Of a stretch of DNA of 64,000 nt, positions 8,143 through 16,423 are shown piece by piece. Under the pieces are notes generated by a model, which was given only the letters and a program-made list of their open reading frames with translations, did not search any database and was not told where the DNA came from. Each line of letters begins with the position of its first letter. The stretch's first letter is position 1. Made by a program: the position numbers and the translations under genes. This DNA is from Ruegeria_C sp040830705 (GTDB taxonomy: Bacteria > Pseudomonadota > Alphaproteobacteria > Rhodobacterales > Rhodobacteraceae): the NCBI GenBank assembly GCA_040830705.1, contig JBFOME010000008.1:186001-250000 (forward strand). Reading direction: 5' to 3'.

Positions 8143-9666
8143 TCAGTCGCCGTCGGCAACCCCTTCGGCCCGGGCACGTGCGCGGCGGGCGCGGTAGCTG
8201 GGTAGCACCACGAGGACCACTGCAAAGATCAACAGACCCAGTGTCATCGGCCGCGACCAGATGAACCCCATCCCGTCATAGAGCTGCATCGCGCGGGAGA
8301 AGTTGTTCTCCAGCAGCGGCCCAAGGATGAACCCGATCAGTAGCGGTGCCAGCGGGTAGTCGGCAAAGCGCAGGATCGTGGCGCAGATGCCGAAGCCCAC
8401 GAGGATCAAGAGCTCCGTGGCGTTGTTCTGCCCGATATAGGCACCCATCAGGGTAAAGAACAAAATGAAGGGGATCAGGAAGTTGCGCGGCACCGCCAGC
8501 ACTTTGGCGATGTAGGGGATCAGCGGCAGGTTCAGGATCAACAGAACCAGATTGCCCAGATACATCGAGATGATGACCGCCCAAAAGATCTGCGGCTCAT
8601 CCACCATCAGGCGCGGGCCGGGGCTGACATTCAGCGCAATCAGCGCCCCCAGCAGGATCGCCGTGGTGCCCGAGCCGGGAATACCCAGCGTCAGAAGCGG
8701 TACGAAAGACCCGGTACAGGCAGCGTTGTTGGCGCTTTCCGGCGCGGCGATGCCCTTGATTTCACCTTTACCGAACCGTTCCTGTTCTTCCTTGGGGGCA
8801 ATGTTGCGTTCCACGGCGTAGCCCAAAAACGATGCGATGGTCGCGCCTGCGCCCGGCAGGACGCCGATGAAGAAGCCCTGCAACGACTGACGCCCGATCA
8901 CCGGCGCAATGCTTTTTGCCTCCTGCCGGTTGATGCGCAGATTGGTGATCTTGCCGCCATCCTCACCATCGCCGGTTTTCGACCGGCTGGGATCAAGCAC
9001 CAAGTAGATCGCCTCGGGCAGGGCGAACATCGCCATGGCCAGCGTGATGAAACCAAAGCCCGATTGCAGGTCCATGATCCCCATGGTGAAGCGCGGCATG
9101 TTGAACAGAACGCCTTCACCCACGGTCGCCATGATCAGTCCGAGGAAGGTCATTAGCAGCGCCTTCGCCACCTGTCCCGTTCCGGCAAACGCGGCGATGG
9201 CCGAAAGCCCCACCACCATCAGCGCGAAGTACTCCGAGGAATGGAACAAGAGCGCGACAGAGGCCAGCATAGGCGCAAAAATCATCAGCAGGATTGCCCC
9301 GATGGATCCGCCCGCAAAGGACGAGATCGCGGCCACCGTCAGGGCTTTGCCCGCCTGACCAGACCGCGCCAGCGGATAGCCGTCAAAGCTGGTGGCAACG
9401 GTCGACGCGACCCCCGGCGCGTTGATCAGGATGGACGAGGTCGATCCGCCAAAGACGGCTCCGTAGTAGACGCCCGCCAGCAAGATCAGCGCTGTCGAAG
9501 GATCGCCGATGGTGATCGCCACCGGGATCATGATCGCGATGATCGACATCGGGCCGAGGCCTGGCAACATGCCGATGAATGTCCCGATCAGACAGCCGCC
9601 GATGACCATCATGATGTTGGTGAATGTAAAGGCCGTTGCGAGGCCCGTCATAATGCCTTCAAACAT
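8143..9666 (-). CDS. tctA: Tripartite tricarboxylate transporter, large membrane subunit TctA
   Basis: The 507-residue, very hydrophobic protein is the roughly 12-helix channel subunit of a TTT-family carboxylate transporter. Two family hallmarks are visible: GMLPGLGPMSIIAIMIPV near residue 34 and its repeat GVLPGAGATIASFLGYAVE near residue 270, each in one half of the internally duplicated protein. Substrate uptake uses the ion gradient together with TctB and the binding protein TctC. It is the last gene of a minus-strand operon, with one base separating it from tctB. The substrate could be citrate or another di- or tricarboxylate; sequence alone does not say. Confidence 0.93.
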   Translation of the reverse strand: MFEGIMTGLATAFTFTNIMMVIGGCLIGTFIGMLPGLGPMSIIAIMIPVAITIGDPSTALILLAGVYYGAVFGGSTSSILINAPGVASTVATSFDGYPLARSGQAGKALTVAAISSFAGGSIGAILLMIFAPMLASVALLFHSSEYFALMVVGLSAIAAFAGTGQVAKALLMTFLGLIMATVGEGVLFNMPRFTMGIMDLQSGFGFITLAMAMFALPEAIYLVLDPSRSKTGDGEDGGKITNLRINRQEAKSIAPVIGRQSLQGFFIGVLPGAGATIASFLGYAVERNIAPKEEQERFGKGEIKGIAAPESANNAACTGSFVPLLTLGIPGSGTTAILLGALIALNVSPGPRLMVDEPQIFWAVIISMYLGNLVLLILNLPLIPYIAKVLAVPRNFLIPFILFFTLMGAYIGQNNATELLILVGFGICATILRFADYPLAPLLIGFILGPLLENNFSRAMQLYDGMGFIWSRPMTLGLLIFAVVLVVLPSYRARRARARAEGVADGD

Positions 9667-9667
9667 G

Positions 9668-10171
9668 TCAGCCTCCGCTCGCTACTGTGTTCAAGAAGCC
9701 GGGCATCGGGCTTAGGAAGATACCCAGAACTGCGTCGACCAGATACCAGACACAGCCCGCCGCAATCGCGGCGACCACTGCCATCAGGACAAATCGCCGT
9801 TCGCCCAGAATGAACGACCCCACGAAAAGGAACAGAAAGGTTGCGGCAAGAAACCCCAGGGGTCGCAAAAGCAGCGCATAGGCCACCATGAGCCCCAGCA
9901 GCATCAGCGCCTGGCCAACATTGTAGTCGCCCAGTCGAGACAGGTTGATGTCAGCGGCATCCTTTTTCTCGGGCGCTTTTTCGAGCCCCAGAACGATTGC
10001 AAGTGAGAACAGAATCGCGCCTACGGCGAGAACCTTGGGAAAGCTCGACGGCCAGATCGGGCTGCGTTGCATGATCGGTGGCAAGACCGAGTCCATGGTG
10101 AAATAGGCGGCATAGCCATAGGCCAAGCATACCAGAAGAATGACAAAGGCGATCCAGCGATCCAACGCCAT
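9668..10171 (-). CDS. tctB: Tripartite tricarboxylate transporter, small membrane subunit TctB
   Basis: The 167-residue protein has about four hydrophobic segments (WIAFVILLVCLAYGYAAYF near the N-terminus, VLAVGAILFSLAIVLGL, a paired segment around LMLLGLMVAYALLLRPLGFL, and a C-terminal one). This matches the small TctB subunit in size and layout. A polar loop near residues 75-90 (EKAPEKKDAADINLSRLGDY) separates the two halves. It lies between tctC and tctA; an intrinsic terminator in the 82-base gap upstream should reduce its expression relative to tctC. Confidence 0.88.
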   Translation of the reverse strand: MALDRWIAFVILLVCLAYGYAAYFTMDSVLPPIMQRSPIWPSSFPKVLAVGAILFSLAIVLGLEKAPEKKDAADINLSRLGDYNVGQALMLLGLMVAYALLLRPLGFLAATFLFLFVGSFILGERRFVLMAVVAAIAAGCVWYLVDAVLGIFLSPMPGFLNTVASGG

Positions 10172-10192
10172 CTCGGTGTCCCTCCCTTTGTT

Positions 10193-10226
10193 AAAAAAAC
10201 GCCCGGGGATTTTGGTGCCCCGGGCG
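10193..10226 (-). terminator. Intrinsic terminator inside the operon, between tctC and tctB
   Basis: On the minus strand a perfect 9-bp GC-rich stem (CGCCCGGGG with CCCCGGGCG, 10200-10208 and 10218-10226) around a 9-base loop is followed by seven T residues. It lies directly after tctC and before tctB. Partial read-through would make binding protein in excess over the membrane subunits, a known strategy in binding-protein-dependent transport operons. Confidence 0.88.
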
Positions 10227-10253
10227 CTGTTGAGCGAGTGGCTTAAGCCCGGA

Positions 10254-11240
10254 TCAGAGGAAGCCCAGCTTCTTCATCAGATCGCCAATGGTCTGTTCCT
10301 GGCCTTCAAGGAAGACACGGAAGTCGTCGCCATTGTTGTGGATGTCGACCCAACCGTTGCGGTCACGCACTTCTTCCCATTCGGGTGTTGCGTACATCGC
10401 CTCGATCGCGCTCTGGTAGGCGGCCAGCTTGTCGTCGGGCAGGCCGGGGGCGGCAAAGAAACCGCGCCAGTTCACGAAGGTGGTGTCGTTGCCCTGTTCC
10501 TTCATTGTCGGGGCATCGGGGAAAGCGTCCACGCGGTCATCCGAGGTCACTCCGATAATGCGGACCTCGCCGGCCTTGGCCAGTTCCACAGCCTCCGAGA
10601 AGCCGGTCGAAACCGCCTGAACCTCGCCCGAGAGCAGGCCCGCCATGGTTGCGCCACCGCCATCATAGGGCACGTACTTCATCGCGACCGGGTCGGCGCC
10701 TGCAGCTTCCATCACCATGGCCGCAACCAGATGGTCCATGCCACCAGGAACCGAGCCACCGCCGACGGCCGTGCCGTTTGGATCCGCCTTGAAGGCCTCG
10801 ATCAGCCCGTTCAGGTCCTGAATGTCGCCATCCGCCGGTACAACCAGCGCTGCATAGTCACCGATGGTGCCTGCCACCAGCGTCAGGTCGCGGAAGCTTT
10901 GCGGAAACACGCCTGTCAATGAACGGATCACGATGGGGGTGGAGTTCACCATCAGCGTGCCGTGCTGGCTGTTGGCGTTCTCGATCAGGTAACCGATCGC
11001 CTTGCCGCCGCCGCCGCCGGACATGTTCTCATAAGATGCGGTGCCCACCAGCCCTGCTTTCGTCAGTGCTTCACCCGTGCCGCGGGCCGTGCCGTCCCAA
11101 CCGCCGCCGGCGCCGCCGGGAATGAGGAAGTGGATGCTGTCGACCACTTGATCCGCCGCCATCGCGGCCTGGCCCCCAAAGCTCAGCGCGGCCACGGTTG
11201 CAGCCATCATGACCCGGCGGGTCACGTTCAGTCTTGTCAT
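10254..11240 (-). CDS. tctC: Tripartite tricarboxylate transporter substrate-binding protein TctC
   Basis: The 328-residue protein has a signal peptide (MTRLNVTRRVMMAATVAALS..., cleavage near AMA-ADQ) and is expected to bind a carboxylate in the periplasm for TctAB. The mature part follows the Bug/TctC pattern: VVDSIHFLIPGGAGGGWDGT at the start, then MVNSTPIVIRSLTG, GGGSVPGGMDHLVAAMVMEAAG and MKYVPYDGGGATMAGLLSGE in the middle. It is the first gene of the tctCBA operon and diverges from the tctD-like regulator, with 106 bases between the two starts, where the regulator presumably binds. Confidence 0.93.
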   Translation of the reverse strand: MTRLNVTRRVMMAATVAALSFGGQAAMAADQVVDSIHFLIPGGAGGGWDGTARGTGEALTKAGLVGTASYENMSGGGGGKAIGYLIENANSQHGTLMVNSTPIVIRSLTGVFPQSFRDLTLVAGTIGDYAALVVPADGDIQDLNGLIEAFKADPNGTAVGGGSVPGGMDHLVAAMVMEAAGADPVAMKYVPYDGGGATMAGLLSGEVQAVSTGFSEAVELAKAGEVRIIGVTSDDRVDAFPDAPTMKEQGNDTTFVNWRGFFAAPGLPDDKLAAYQSAIEAMYATPEWEEVRDRNGWVDIHNNGDDFRVFLEGQEQTIGDLMKKLGFL

Positions 11241-11346
11241 GGTGTCCTCCCGTTTGACAAAAGGCGGCTGGGCCGCCCATCACTAGAAGACAATCACGCC
11301 AAGCTGACACAAACCTGTCGCGGCGAAGGAAAGCGAAGGCCAAAAC

Positions 11347-12012
11347 ATGCGGTTCCTGCTGGTGGAAGATTCGATGACGCTGGCCTCGGCGGTTCTGGAC
11401 CGGCTGCGGCTGGACGGCCATGTTGTCGATCACGCACCGGATGTGGAACAAGCGCGGGCTTTTACGGCGGCAGCCGATTACGATTTGATTTTGCTGGATA
11501 TTATGCTGCCCGATGGCGATGGCCGGGACTTTCTGAAGTCGCATCGGCAGGCCCGCAATGAGACGCCGGTGATCGTGCTGACCGCACGCTCGGCTGTATC
11601 GGATCGGGTCAGTGTTCTGGACCTTGGCGCAGATGATTACATCACCAAACCTTTCGATTTTTCCGAACTTGAGGCCCGCTGCCGCGCGGTTCTGCGGCGG
11701 CGCGGCGGCGGTGCTTCGACGGTGCAGCGATTCGGTGACATTACTTTTGACCCGCTGGCCGGGACACTCACCGTGGGCGACCGCCGCGCCAGCTTGCGCA
11801 ACAAGGAACTGCGGTTGTTGGAGATTTTCCTGAGCGCCCCCGACCGCATCTTTTCAAAGCCCAAGCTGGTGGATCGCCTGTTCAGCTATGACGAGGATGT
11901 TTCGGACAATGCGATCGAGGTCTATGTGGGCCGGCTACGTAAGCATCTGGCCGGGTCGCAGGTGGAGATCGTCACCGTGCGCGGCATGGGTTACAGGATT
12001 TCGCAGACATGA
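11347..12012 (+). CDS. tctD: OmpR-family response regulator, TctD-like
   Basis: The 221-residue protein has a receiver domain (residues 1-115) with the acidic pocket E7/D8, phospho-acceptor D51 in DLILLDIMLPDGDG, T79 (VLTAR) and K101 (DDYITKPFDF). A winged-helix DNA-binding domain follows (about 125-221), ending in the typical VRGMGYRI. It overlaps the histidine kinase by 4 bases and is divergent from tctCBA. In Salmonella and Bordetella TctD/TctE switch on the tricarboxylate transporter in response to substrate, and the same role is inferred here. Confidence 0.9.
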   Translation: MRFLLVEDSMTLASAVLDRLRLDGHVVDHAPDVEQARAFTAAADYDLILLDIMLPDGDGRDFLKSHRQARNETPVIVLTARSAVSDRVSVLDLGADDYITKPFDFSELEARCRAVLRRRGGGASTVQRFGDITFDPLAGTLTVGDRRASLRNKELRLLEIFLSAPDRIFSKPKLVDRLFSYDEDVSDNAIEVYVGRLRKHLAGSQVEIVTVRGMGYRISQT

Positions 12013-13382
12013 GCCGCGCCGTTCAGGTCAGCGGCTCGATCCGCCGCCGCCTAATCGGGCAATTGGTGCTTGGTTCTGCCGTGCTGGCGGCGGTGCTTGT
12101 ACTGTTGGTTATCAATCTGGCCCGCAACGTGGCGCAGGACACCCAGGACAGCATCCTGATGGCCAGCGTTACCTCGATCCTCGACACGATGACGGTGCGC
12201 GATGGTGAGATTTCCGTCGACTTACCCTATGCAGCACTATCGATGCTGGGCAATGTCAGCGAGGATCGCGTCTTTTACCGTATCCTTGCCGATGGCCAGA
12301 TGCTGACGGGGTATGATGATCTACCCGAACCTGGCGATCCGGGCCGCGATGGCAGCTATGTAACTGCGCCTTATGGTGGTGGCGAGGTGCGCATGGCCAC
12401 CGCCGAACGCCGTCTGTCGGTGGGCGGCACGCCGATCATGGTCACGGTTTCAGTTGCACAGACCCGTCAGGGTCTGATGCAGACATTGGCGCGGGTCTCG
12501 CGCATCGGGGCAGCAGTGGGCGTTGGGTTCTTTCTGCTTGCCGCGCTGTTGGCGGTGCTGACCACGGAATTTGGCCTGCGCCCGTTGCGCGATCTGGCCG
12601 GTGCCGTGTCGCGGCGCGGGCCGAAGGATTTGCGCCCCGTTACGGGCCCGGTGCCGCAGGAAATGGCACCGCTGGTGACGTCGCTCAACTCGTTCATCGA
12701 CCGCTTGCGGTATTCCTTGTCCCGGTCCGAAGATTTCATCGCCGAAGCCGCGCATCGGGTCCGCACGCCTTTGTTCACCGTGCGCACGCAGGCCGAGATC
12801 GCGCTGAGGCGCGTTGAACGCCCCGAAAACCGCGCCGCGATCAAAGAGATGATCCGCGCACTTGACGAAAGCTCGCGCGCGGCTGGACAGTTGCTGGATC
12901 ATGCGATGGTGACCTTCCGCACCGATCATCTGGAAAAGACGCAGGTCCGCCTCACCGACCTGGCCGAAGAGCTTGTTGATCGGCTGCGCCCCGTGGCGGA
13001 TTTGCGCGATATCGGGTTGTCCATGCAAAGCGACGGAAACCCGGATGTTCAGGGCGATGCCGTGCTGATCGAAAACGCGCTGCGCAATGTGCTGGACAAT
13101 GCCATCAAATACTCCGCACGCGACAGTGACGTAGAGATGCGCATCGGGCAGGACAGCGGGCAAAGCTTTATTGAGGTCCGTGATCATGCGGGCGGGTTCC
13201 CCGAAGGCGCTTTGCACCGCATGACCGAACGTTTTGCCCGGGGTGACAATACTGGCGGCACGGTTGGCTCCGGCTTGGGTCTGACCATCGCGCGCGAGGT
13301 TCTGGAGGCGCATGGCGGCAGGCTCGCGCTTGAAAACAAAGGAGATGGTGCATGCGTCACCCTGTTCTTCCCGGCCTCTTAG
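12009..13382 (+). CDS. tctE: Sensor histidine kinase, TctE-like
   Basis: The 457-residue membrane kinase has two transmembrane segments (about 17-37 and 166-187) enclosing a periplasmic sensor region of about 125 residues. The cytoplasmic part has the H box FIAEAAHRVRTPL with H249, then the ATPase domain with NALRNVLDNAIKYS and the G boxes VRDHAGGFP and GGTVGSGLGLTIA. The residue after the histidine is arginine instead of the more common glutamate or glutamine. It is coupled to the regulator upstream and overlaps a periplasmic binding protein gene downstream by 31 bases, which suggests the binding protein feeds into signal detection. Confidence 0.9.
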   Translation: MSRAVQVSGSIRRRLIGQLVLGSAVLAAVLVLLVINLARNVAQDTQDSILMASVTSILDTMTVRDGEISVDLPYAALSMLGNVSEDRVFYRILADGQMLTGYDDLPEPGDPGRDGSYVTAPYGGGEVRMATAERRLSVGGTPIMVTVSVAQTRQGLMQTLARVSRIGAAVGVGFFLLAALLAVLTTEFGLRPLRDLAGAVSRRGPKDLRPVTGPVPQEMAPLVTSLNSFIDRLRYSLSRSEDFIAEAAHRVRTPLFTVRTQAEIALRRVERPENRAAIKEMIRALDESSRAAGQLLDHAMVTFRTDHLEKTQVRLTDLAEELVDRLRPVADLRDIGLSMQSDGNPDVQGDAVLIENALRNVLDNAIKYSARDSDVEMRIGQDSGQSFIEVRDHAGGFPEGALHRMTERFARGDNTGGTVGSGLGLTIAREVLEAHGGRLALENKGDGACVTLFFPAS

Positions 13383-14386
13383 TTGCGCTCTGGACTGCGA
13401 TCGCCACCGCATTGCACGCCTATGAAATCGAAGGCGAGTTGTTTGTCGGCGACACGGGCGCCGACACGCAATTGCGCATCATTTCGACCACCGATATCGA
13501 CCTGTTCGAACCGCTCTTGGCCGCCTTCGTCGCTGCACATCCAGAGATTGCCATCGACTACGTGGCGGCCAGCAGTGCCGAGGTCATGAAGGCGGTGCAA
13601 AGTGGTGATCCTTTCGACCTCGTGCTGTCCTCGGCCATGGATTTGCAAACCAAACTGTCCAACGACGGTTACACCCAGTCCTATAGCTCTGCGGCCACCG
13701 ATCTTGTGCCCGATTGGGCGAACTGGCGTGATCACCTTTTTGCCTTTTCTCAGGAAACCGTGACGCTGGTCATCTCACCCGCCGCATTTGAGGGGTTGGA
13801 AATTCCGCAAACGCGGCAAGACCTGATCCGCCTGCTGCGCGACAACGAGGACCGGTTTCGGGGCCGTATAGGGACCTATGATATCTCGCAAAGCGGCGCG
13901 GGCTATCTGTTTGCCACTCAGGATGCCCGTGCCTCAGAGAGTTATTGGCGCCTGTCCGAGGTGATGGGCAATCTGGATACGCGCTTTTTCTGCTGTACCA
14001 GCGAGATGATCGAGAAGGTGGCAACCGGCGAGATCGCCATGGCCTATAACGTGCTGGGCAGCTACGCGACCGCCCGCACCGACCTTGCCGAGGGCATCCG
14101 CATTGTCGAGTTGCAGGACTATACGATCATGATGCTGCGCACCGCTGCAATCTTGCGAGATGCGCCGAACGCCGAGGCGGCAGGCCTGTTCATCGACCAC
14201 CTGATCCGCGCGGCCTGGGGCCCCGCCGAGCTTGCATACTATCCATTTCCCCGTTTTCCTGCCCCGGAAGGCGCGGTCAGCGCCATACGCCGCCCGATCC
14301 GCCTGGGGCCTGGCCTGCTGGTCTATCTGGACGGCCTGAAACGCAGGGCGTTCCTGTCAGAATGGCGCGATGCAGTGCGCTGGTGA
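13352..14386 (+). CDS. Periplasmic extracellular solute-binding protein linked to the TctDE-like sensor
   Basis: The 344-residue protein starts inside the end of the kinase gene (31-base overlap) and has a signal peptide (MRHPVLPGLLVALWTAIATALHA). The mature part follows the pattern of ferric-iron/organic anion binding proteins of ABC type: a strand-turn LRIISTTDIDLFEPLLAAFV, the S-S-A-E-V-M-K-A-V segment, DLVLSSAMDL and IGTYDISQSGAGYLFATQD. There is no ABC permease or ATPase next to it. Because it is translationally tied to a histidine kinase, a role as accessory ligand-presenting protein for the sensor is the more attractive reading. Transport with unlinked partners is the alternative. Confidence 0.78.
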   Translation: MRHPVLPGLLVALWTAIATALHAYEIEGELFVGDTGADTQLRIISTTDIDLFEPLLAAFVAAHPEIAIDYVAASSAEVMKAVQSGDPFDLVLSSAMDLQTKLSNDGYTQSYSSAATDLVPDWANWRDHLFAFSQETVTLVISPAAFEGLEIPQTRQDLIRLLRDNEDRFRGRIGTYDISQSGAGYLFATQDARASESYWRLSEVMGNLDTRFFCCTSEMIEKVATGEIAMAYNVLGSYATARTDLAEGIRIVELQDYTIMMLRTAAILRDAPNAEAAGLFIDHLIRAAWGPAELAYYPFPRFPAPEGAVSAIRRPIRLGPGLLVYLDGLKRRAFLSEWRDAVRW

Positions 14387-14421
14387 CGCGGATAGCGGCA
14401 TGAGAAAGAAAGGCGACAGCT

Positions 14422-14850
14422 ATGACTGCCGACGATGTGTCCCCATCCGCTTTGACGATCGAGAACCGTCTGGCCGCTGCAACTGTCAGCGCTCAGGATG
14501 TTGCTGACCGAACCAATGCGGTCGAGCGCTACATCGCCGCGCTCAACGATGCTGACCTCGACGCGCTCGCAAGTCTCTTCGCCGAGGATGCGCTTGTTCT
14601 GGACCCGCTGGGCTCGCCCCCAATCCGAGGGGTCGACGCCGTACTTGCGTTCTTTGCCCACGGCCCTTTCCTGCACCGGATTGAGGCGAGGCTTGATGGA
14701 CCGGTTCGCTTCGCGGGTAACGCCGCCGCCTTTGCTTTCACCGCGCATTCCGACGGCAAGGAAATGCACATCATTGACGTTTTTGATTTCAATGATCAGG
14801 GGCAAATTGAAAAGATGGTCGCCTATTGGTCGAGTGCGAACACCACGTGA
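14422..14850 (+). CDS. SnoaL-like / nuclear transport factor 2 fold protein
   Basis: The 142-residue protein shows the alpha+beta barrel pattern of the SnoaL/ketosteroid isomerase-like group. A helix VERYIAALNDADLDALASLF leads to AEDALVLDPLGSPPIRGVDA, and it ends with strands including MHIIDVFDFNDQGQIEKMVAYW. Members are isomerases, dehydratases or non-enzymatic ligand binders, so no reaction can be assigned. A short N-terminal extension of about 25 residues precedes the fold. It lies 35 bases after the binding-protein gene on the same strand and is convergent with the DUF4202 gene, whose stop is 10 bases away. Confidence 0.8.
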   Translation: MTADDVSPSALTIENRLAAATVSAQDVADRTNAVERYIAALNDADLDALASLFAEDALVLDPLGSPPIRGVDAVLAFFAHGPFLHRIEARLDGPVRFAGNAAAFAFTAHSDGKEMHIIDVFDFNDQGQIEKMVAYWSSANTT

Positions 14851-14860
14851 GATTTGTGCA

Positions 14861-15424
14861 TTACTCTTGAAATGCAGCAGCCAACGACGCAGGCAGATCA
14901 AACTCAACTAGGACCCGCGCGCGCGCCTCGGATGACATCTTGCGTGCGGTTTTTTGCACGATGCTTTCGATCTTCTCGGGTGAGTGTTTTTCGGCAAAAG
15001 GTGCGAAATACCATTTCAGGAAGACGAAACAGATCACATCTTCCAGCGCCTGCACGTCGGCATCGCGCTTGATGCCCTGCTTGCGCAGCATACGGCCTGC
15101 CGCATCAACATCCTCCGCGCCGTAGCCTTCGGCGGTCATCAGACCGCATACCAGTTCGGCGTGATGATCGGCCTGCGCGCGCCGCCAGGCCAAATATCCG
15201 GTGCGGCCTTCGGGGTACTCCGTGCGCGCCAGTTTCCAGCGTTCCACGTGCTGCCCGCGCGCGGCGATCTGCAATGGCTCAGAGGCGTCCGGGAAGAGGC
15301 GCGCCAGCTCTTCGCTCATGCGCTGGCCATACAGCAGCGCCTCGGGTTGCCCCTCATCCTGACGCGGATCCTGTGCATTGGCGGCGTCGATGGACTTGAT
15401 CACGCGGGCGAGGGGAGAAGTCAT
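14861..15424 (-). CDS. DUF4202 family protein
   Basis: I place the start at the ATG complementary to 15422-15424 (MTSPLARVIKSIDAANAQDP), giving 187 residues. The open frame continues upstream, but the added 63 residues look like non-coding sequence and run into the regulator's operators. The body has the DUF4202 pattern: AARGQHVERWKLARTEYPEG followed by RTGYLAWRRAQADHHAEL, then a helical stretch and ALEDVICFVFLKWYFAPFAE. The conserved histidines suggest a metal-binding helical hydrolase-like fold, but the function of the family is unknown to me. It is convergent with the SnoaL-like gene and divergent from the GntR regulator. Confidence 0.82.
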   Translation of the reverse strand: MTSPLARVIKSIDAANAQDPRQDEGQPEALLYGQRMSEELARLFPDASEPLQIAARGQHVERWKLARTEYPEGRTGYLAWRRAQADHHAELVCGLMTAEGYGAEDVDAAGRMLRKQGIKRDADVQALEDVICFVFLKWYFAPFAEKHSPEKIESIVQKTARKMSSEARARVLVEFDLPASLAAAFQE

Positions 15425-15552
15425 GGCGGCTCCGTCTTTTGGTTGGCTCGAATGCTGTCCCATAGGCGCAGCATTTACCTTTGTTGTCCAGATGAGCCGA
15501 GGTTTGCCGCAGGGATGGGCGAGCGCTGGGCCGTCGGGTTGATTGGGATCAA

Positions 15553-15567
15553 TTTGGTATAACCAAA
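15553..15567. promoter_or_regulatory. Operator 1 for the FCD-type GntR regulator
   Basis: TTTGGT-ATA-ACCAAA is a perfect 6-3-6 dyad. It matches the TTGGTAT-ACCAA type of site used by UxuR/ExuR/KdgR-like FCD regulators of uronate and ketodeoxygluconate metabolism. Its centre is 73 bp from the centre of operator 2, about seven helical turns, in front of the regulator and kinase genes. Confidence 0.75.
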
Positions 15568-15625
15568 ACTGGCGGCTGCCGACTGAACTGACGGGTTGCG
15601 GCATGCATTGCAAACAGAGCGACCA

Positions 15626-15640
15626 TTTTGTATGACAAAA
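15626..15640. promoter_or_regulatory. Operator 2 for the FCD-type GntR regulator
   Basis: TTTTGT-ATG-ACAAAA is a second perfect 6-3-6 dyad with the same T-GT-AT-AC-A skeleton as operator 1. It lies 54 bases before the regulator's GTG start, so bound protein could block the promoter or form a loop with operator 1. Confidence 0.7.
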
Positions 15641-15694
15641 GTAGGCGTAATCTTGCTTCGCCCCCCATGATCTCGCCAGATAGGAGCAACATAG

Positions 15695-16402
15695 GTGAAG
15701 ACAGGCACAAGGTCAGGCCGGGCCGCCGACCAGATCATACAGGCGCTTGAGGACCGGATACGGGCCGGGCGGTTGGTGGATGGTGACCCTCTGCCCTCTG
15801 AACGAGAGTTGATGGAAGAGTTCGACATCTCGCGAACCGTAGTACGTGAGGCCGTTCAGGCGCTGTCCAACAAGGGGTTGATCGAAGCCCGCCCCCGGTT
15901 TCGCCCGGTGGTGCGCAAGCCCGGATTCGACACTGCGATCGATACGGTCAGCGGTGTGGTCGGCCACCTGCTGGACCAGCCCGGAGGCGTGCGCAACCTG
16001 TTCGAAACCCGTATCATGGTCGAGGCGGCGCTGGTGCGCCAAGCGGCCAGGGACGCAACGCGGGATGATATCTCGGCGCTCAAATATGCGCTGGATGAGA
16101 ACCGGATGGCGATCAACGATTCTGAGCTTTTTTATCTGACGGATACACGGTTTCACTCGGTTTTCTTTGATATCTCTCGCAACCCGGTTTTGCCCGCGAT
16201 ACAGCGTGCCTATACCACCTGGCTGGCACCGCAGTGGAGGCGGATGCCTCGGCTACCGGATCGAAACCGGCGCAATTACGAGGCCCATAGCGCGATTTTC
16301 GATGCCATCCTGATGCGCGATCCAGACGCGGCCGAAGAGGCCCTGCGTGACCACCTTGCCGAAGCCTGGGCGCAGGTGCAGGCAACATTTGGCGATATCT
16401 GA
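15695..16402 (+). CDS. GntR-family regulator with FCD domain, sugar-acid type
   Basis: The 235-residue protein begins with GTG, preceded by TAGGAG. Residues 8-75 form the winged helix (ADQIIQALEDRIRAGRLVDG, then PSERELMEEFDISRTVVREAVQALS). An all-helical FCD ligand domain follows, with candidate metal ligands in DTRFHSVFFDISRNP and the late YEAHSAIFDAI histidine. FCD regulators bind small organic acids and usually act as repressors released by ligand. The adjacent kinase (16424) and the two dyads upstream point to control of ketodeoxygluconate or related sugar-acid use, including itself. The ligand is not proven. Confidence 0.9.
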   Translation: MKTGTRSGRAADQIIQALEDRIRAGRLVDGDPLPSERELMEEFDISRTVVREAVQALSNKGLIEARPRFRPVVRKPGFDTAIDTVSGVVGHLLDQPGGVRNLFETRIMVEAALVRQAARDATRDDISALKYALDENRMAINDSELFYLTDTRFHSVFFDISRNPVLPAIQRAYTTWLAPQWRRMPRLPDRNRRNYEAHSAIFDAILMRDPDAAEEALRDHLAEAWAQVQATFGDI

Positions 16403-16423
16403 CTCTGACGGAAAGACACTGAC

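Noticed and set aside
15425..15613. 63-residue upstream extension of the DUF4202 frame
   Set aside because: It would run across the GntR operator at 15553-15567, lacks family similarity, and the internal ATG at 15424 fits the family's start.
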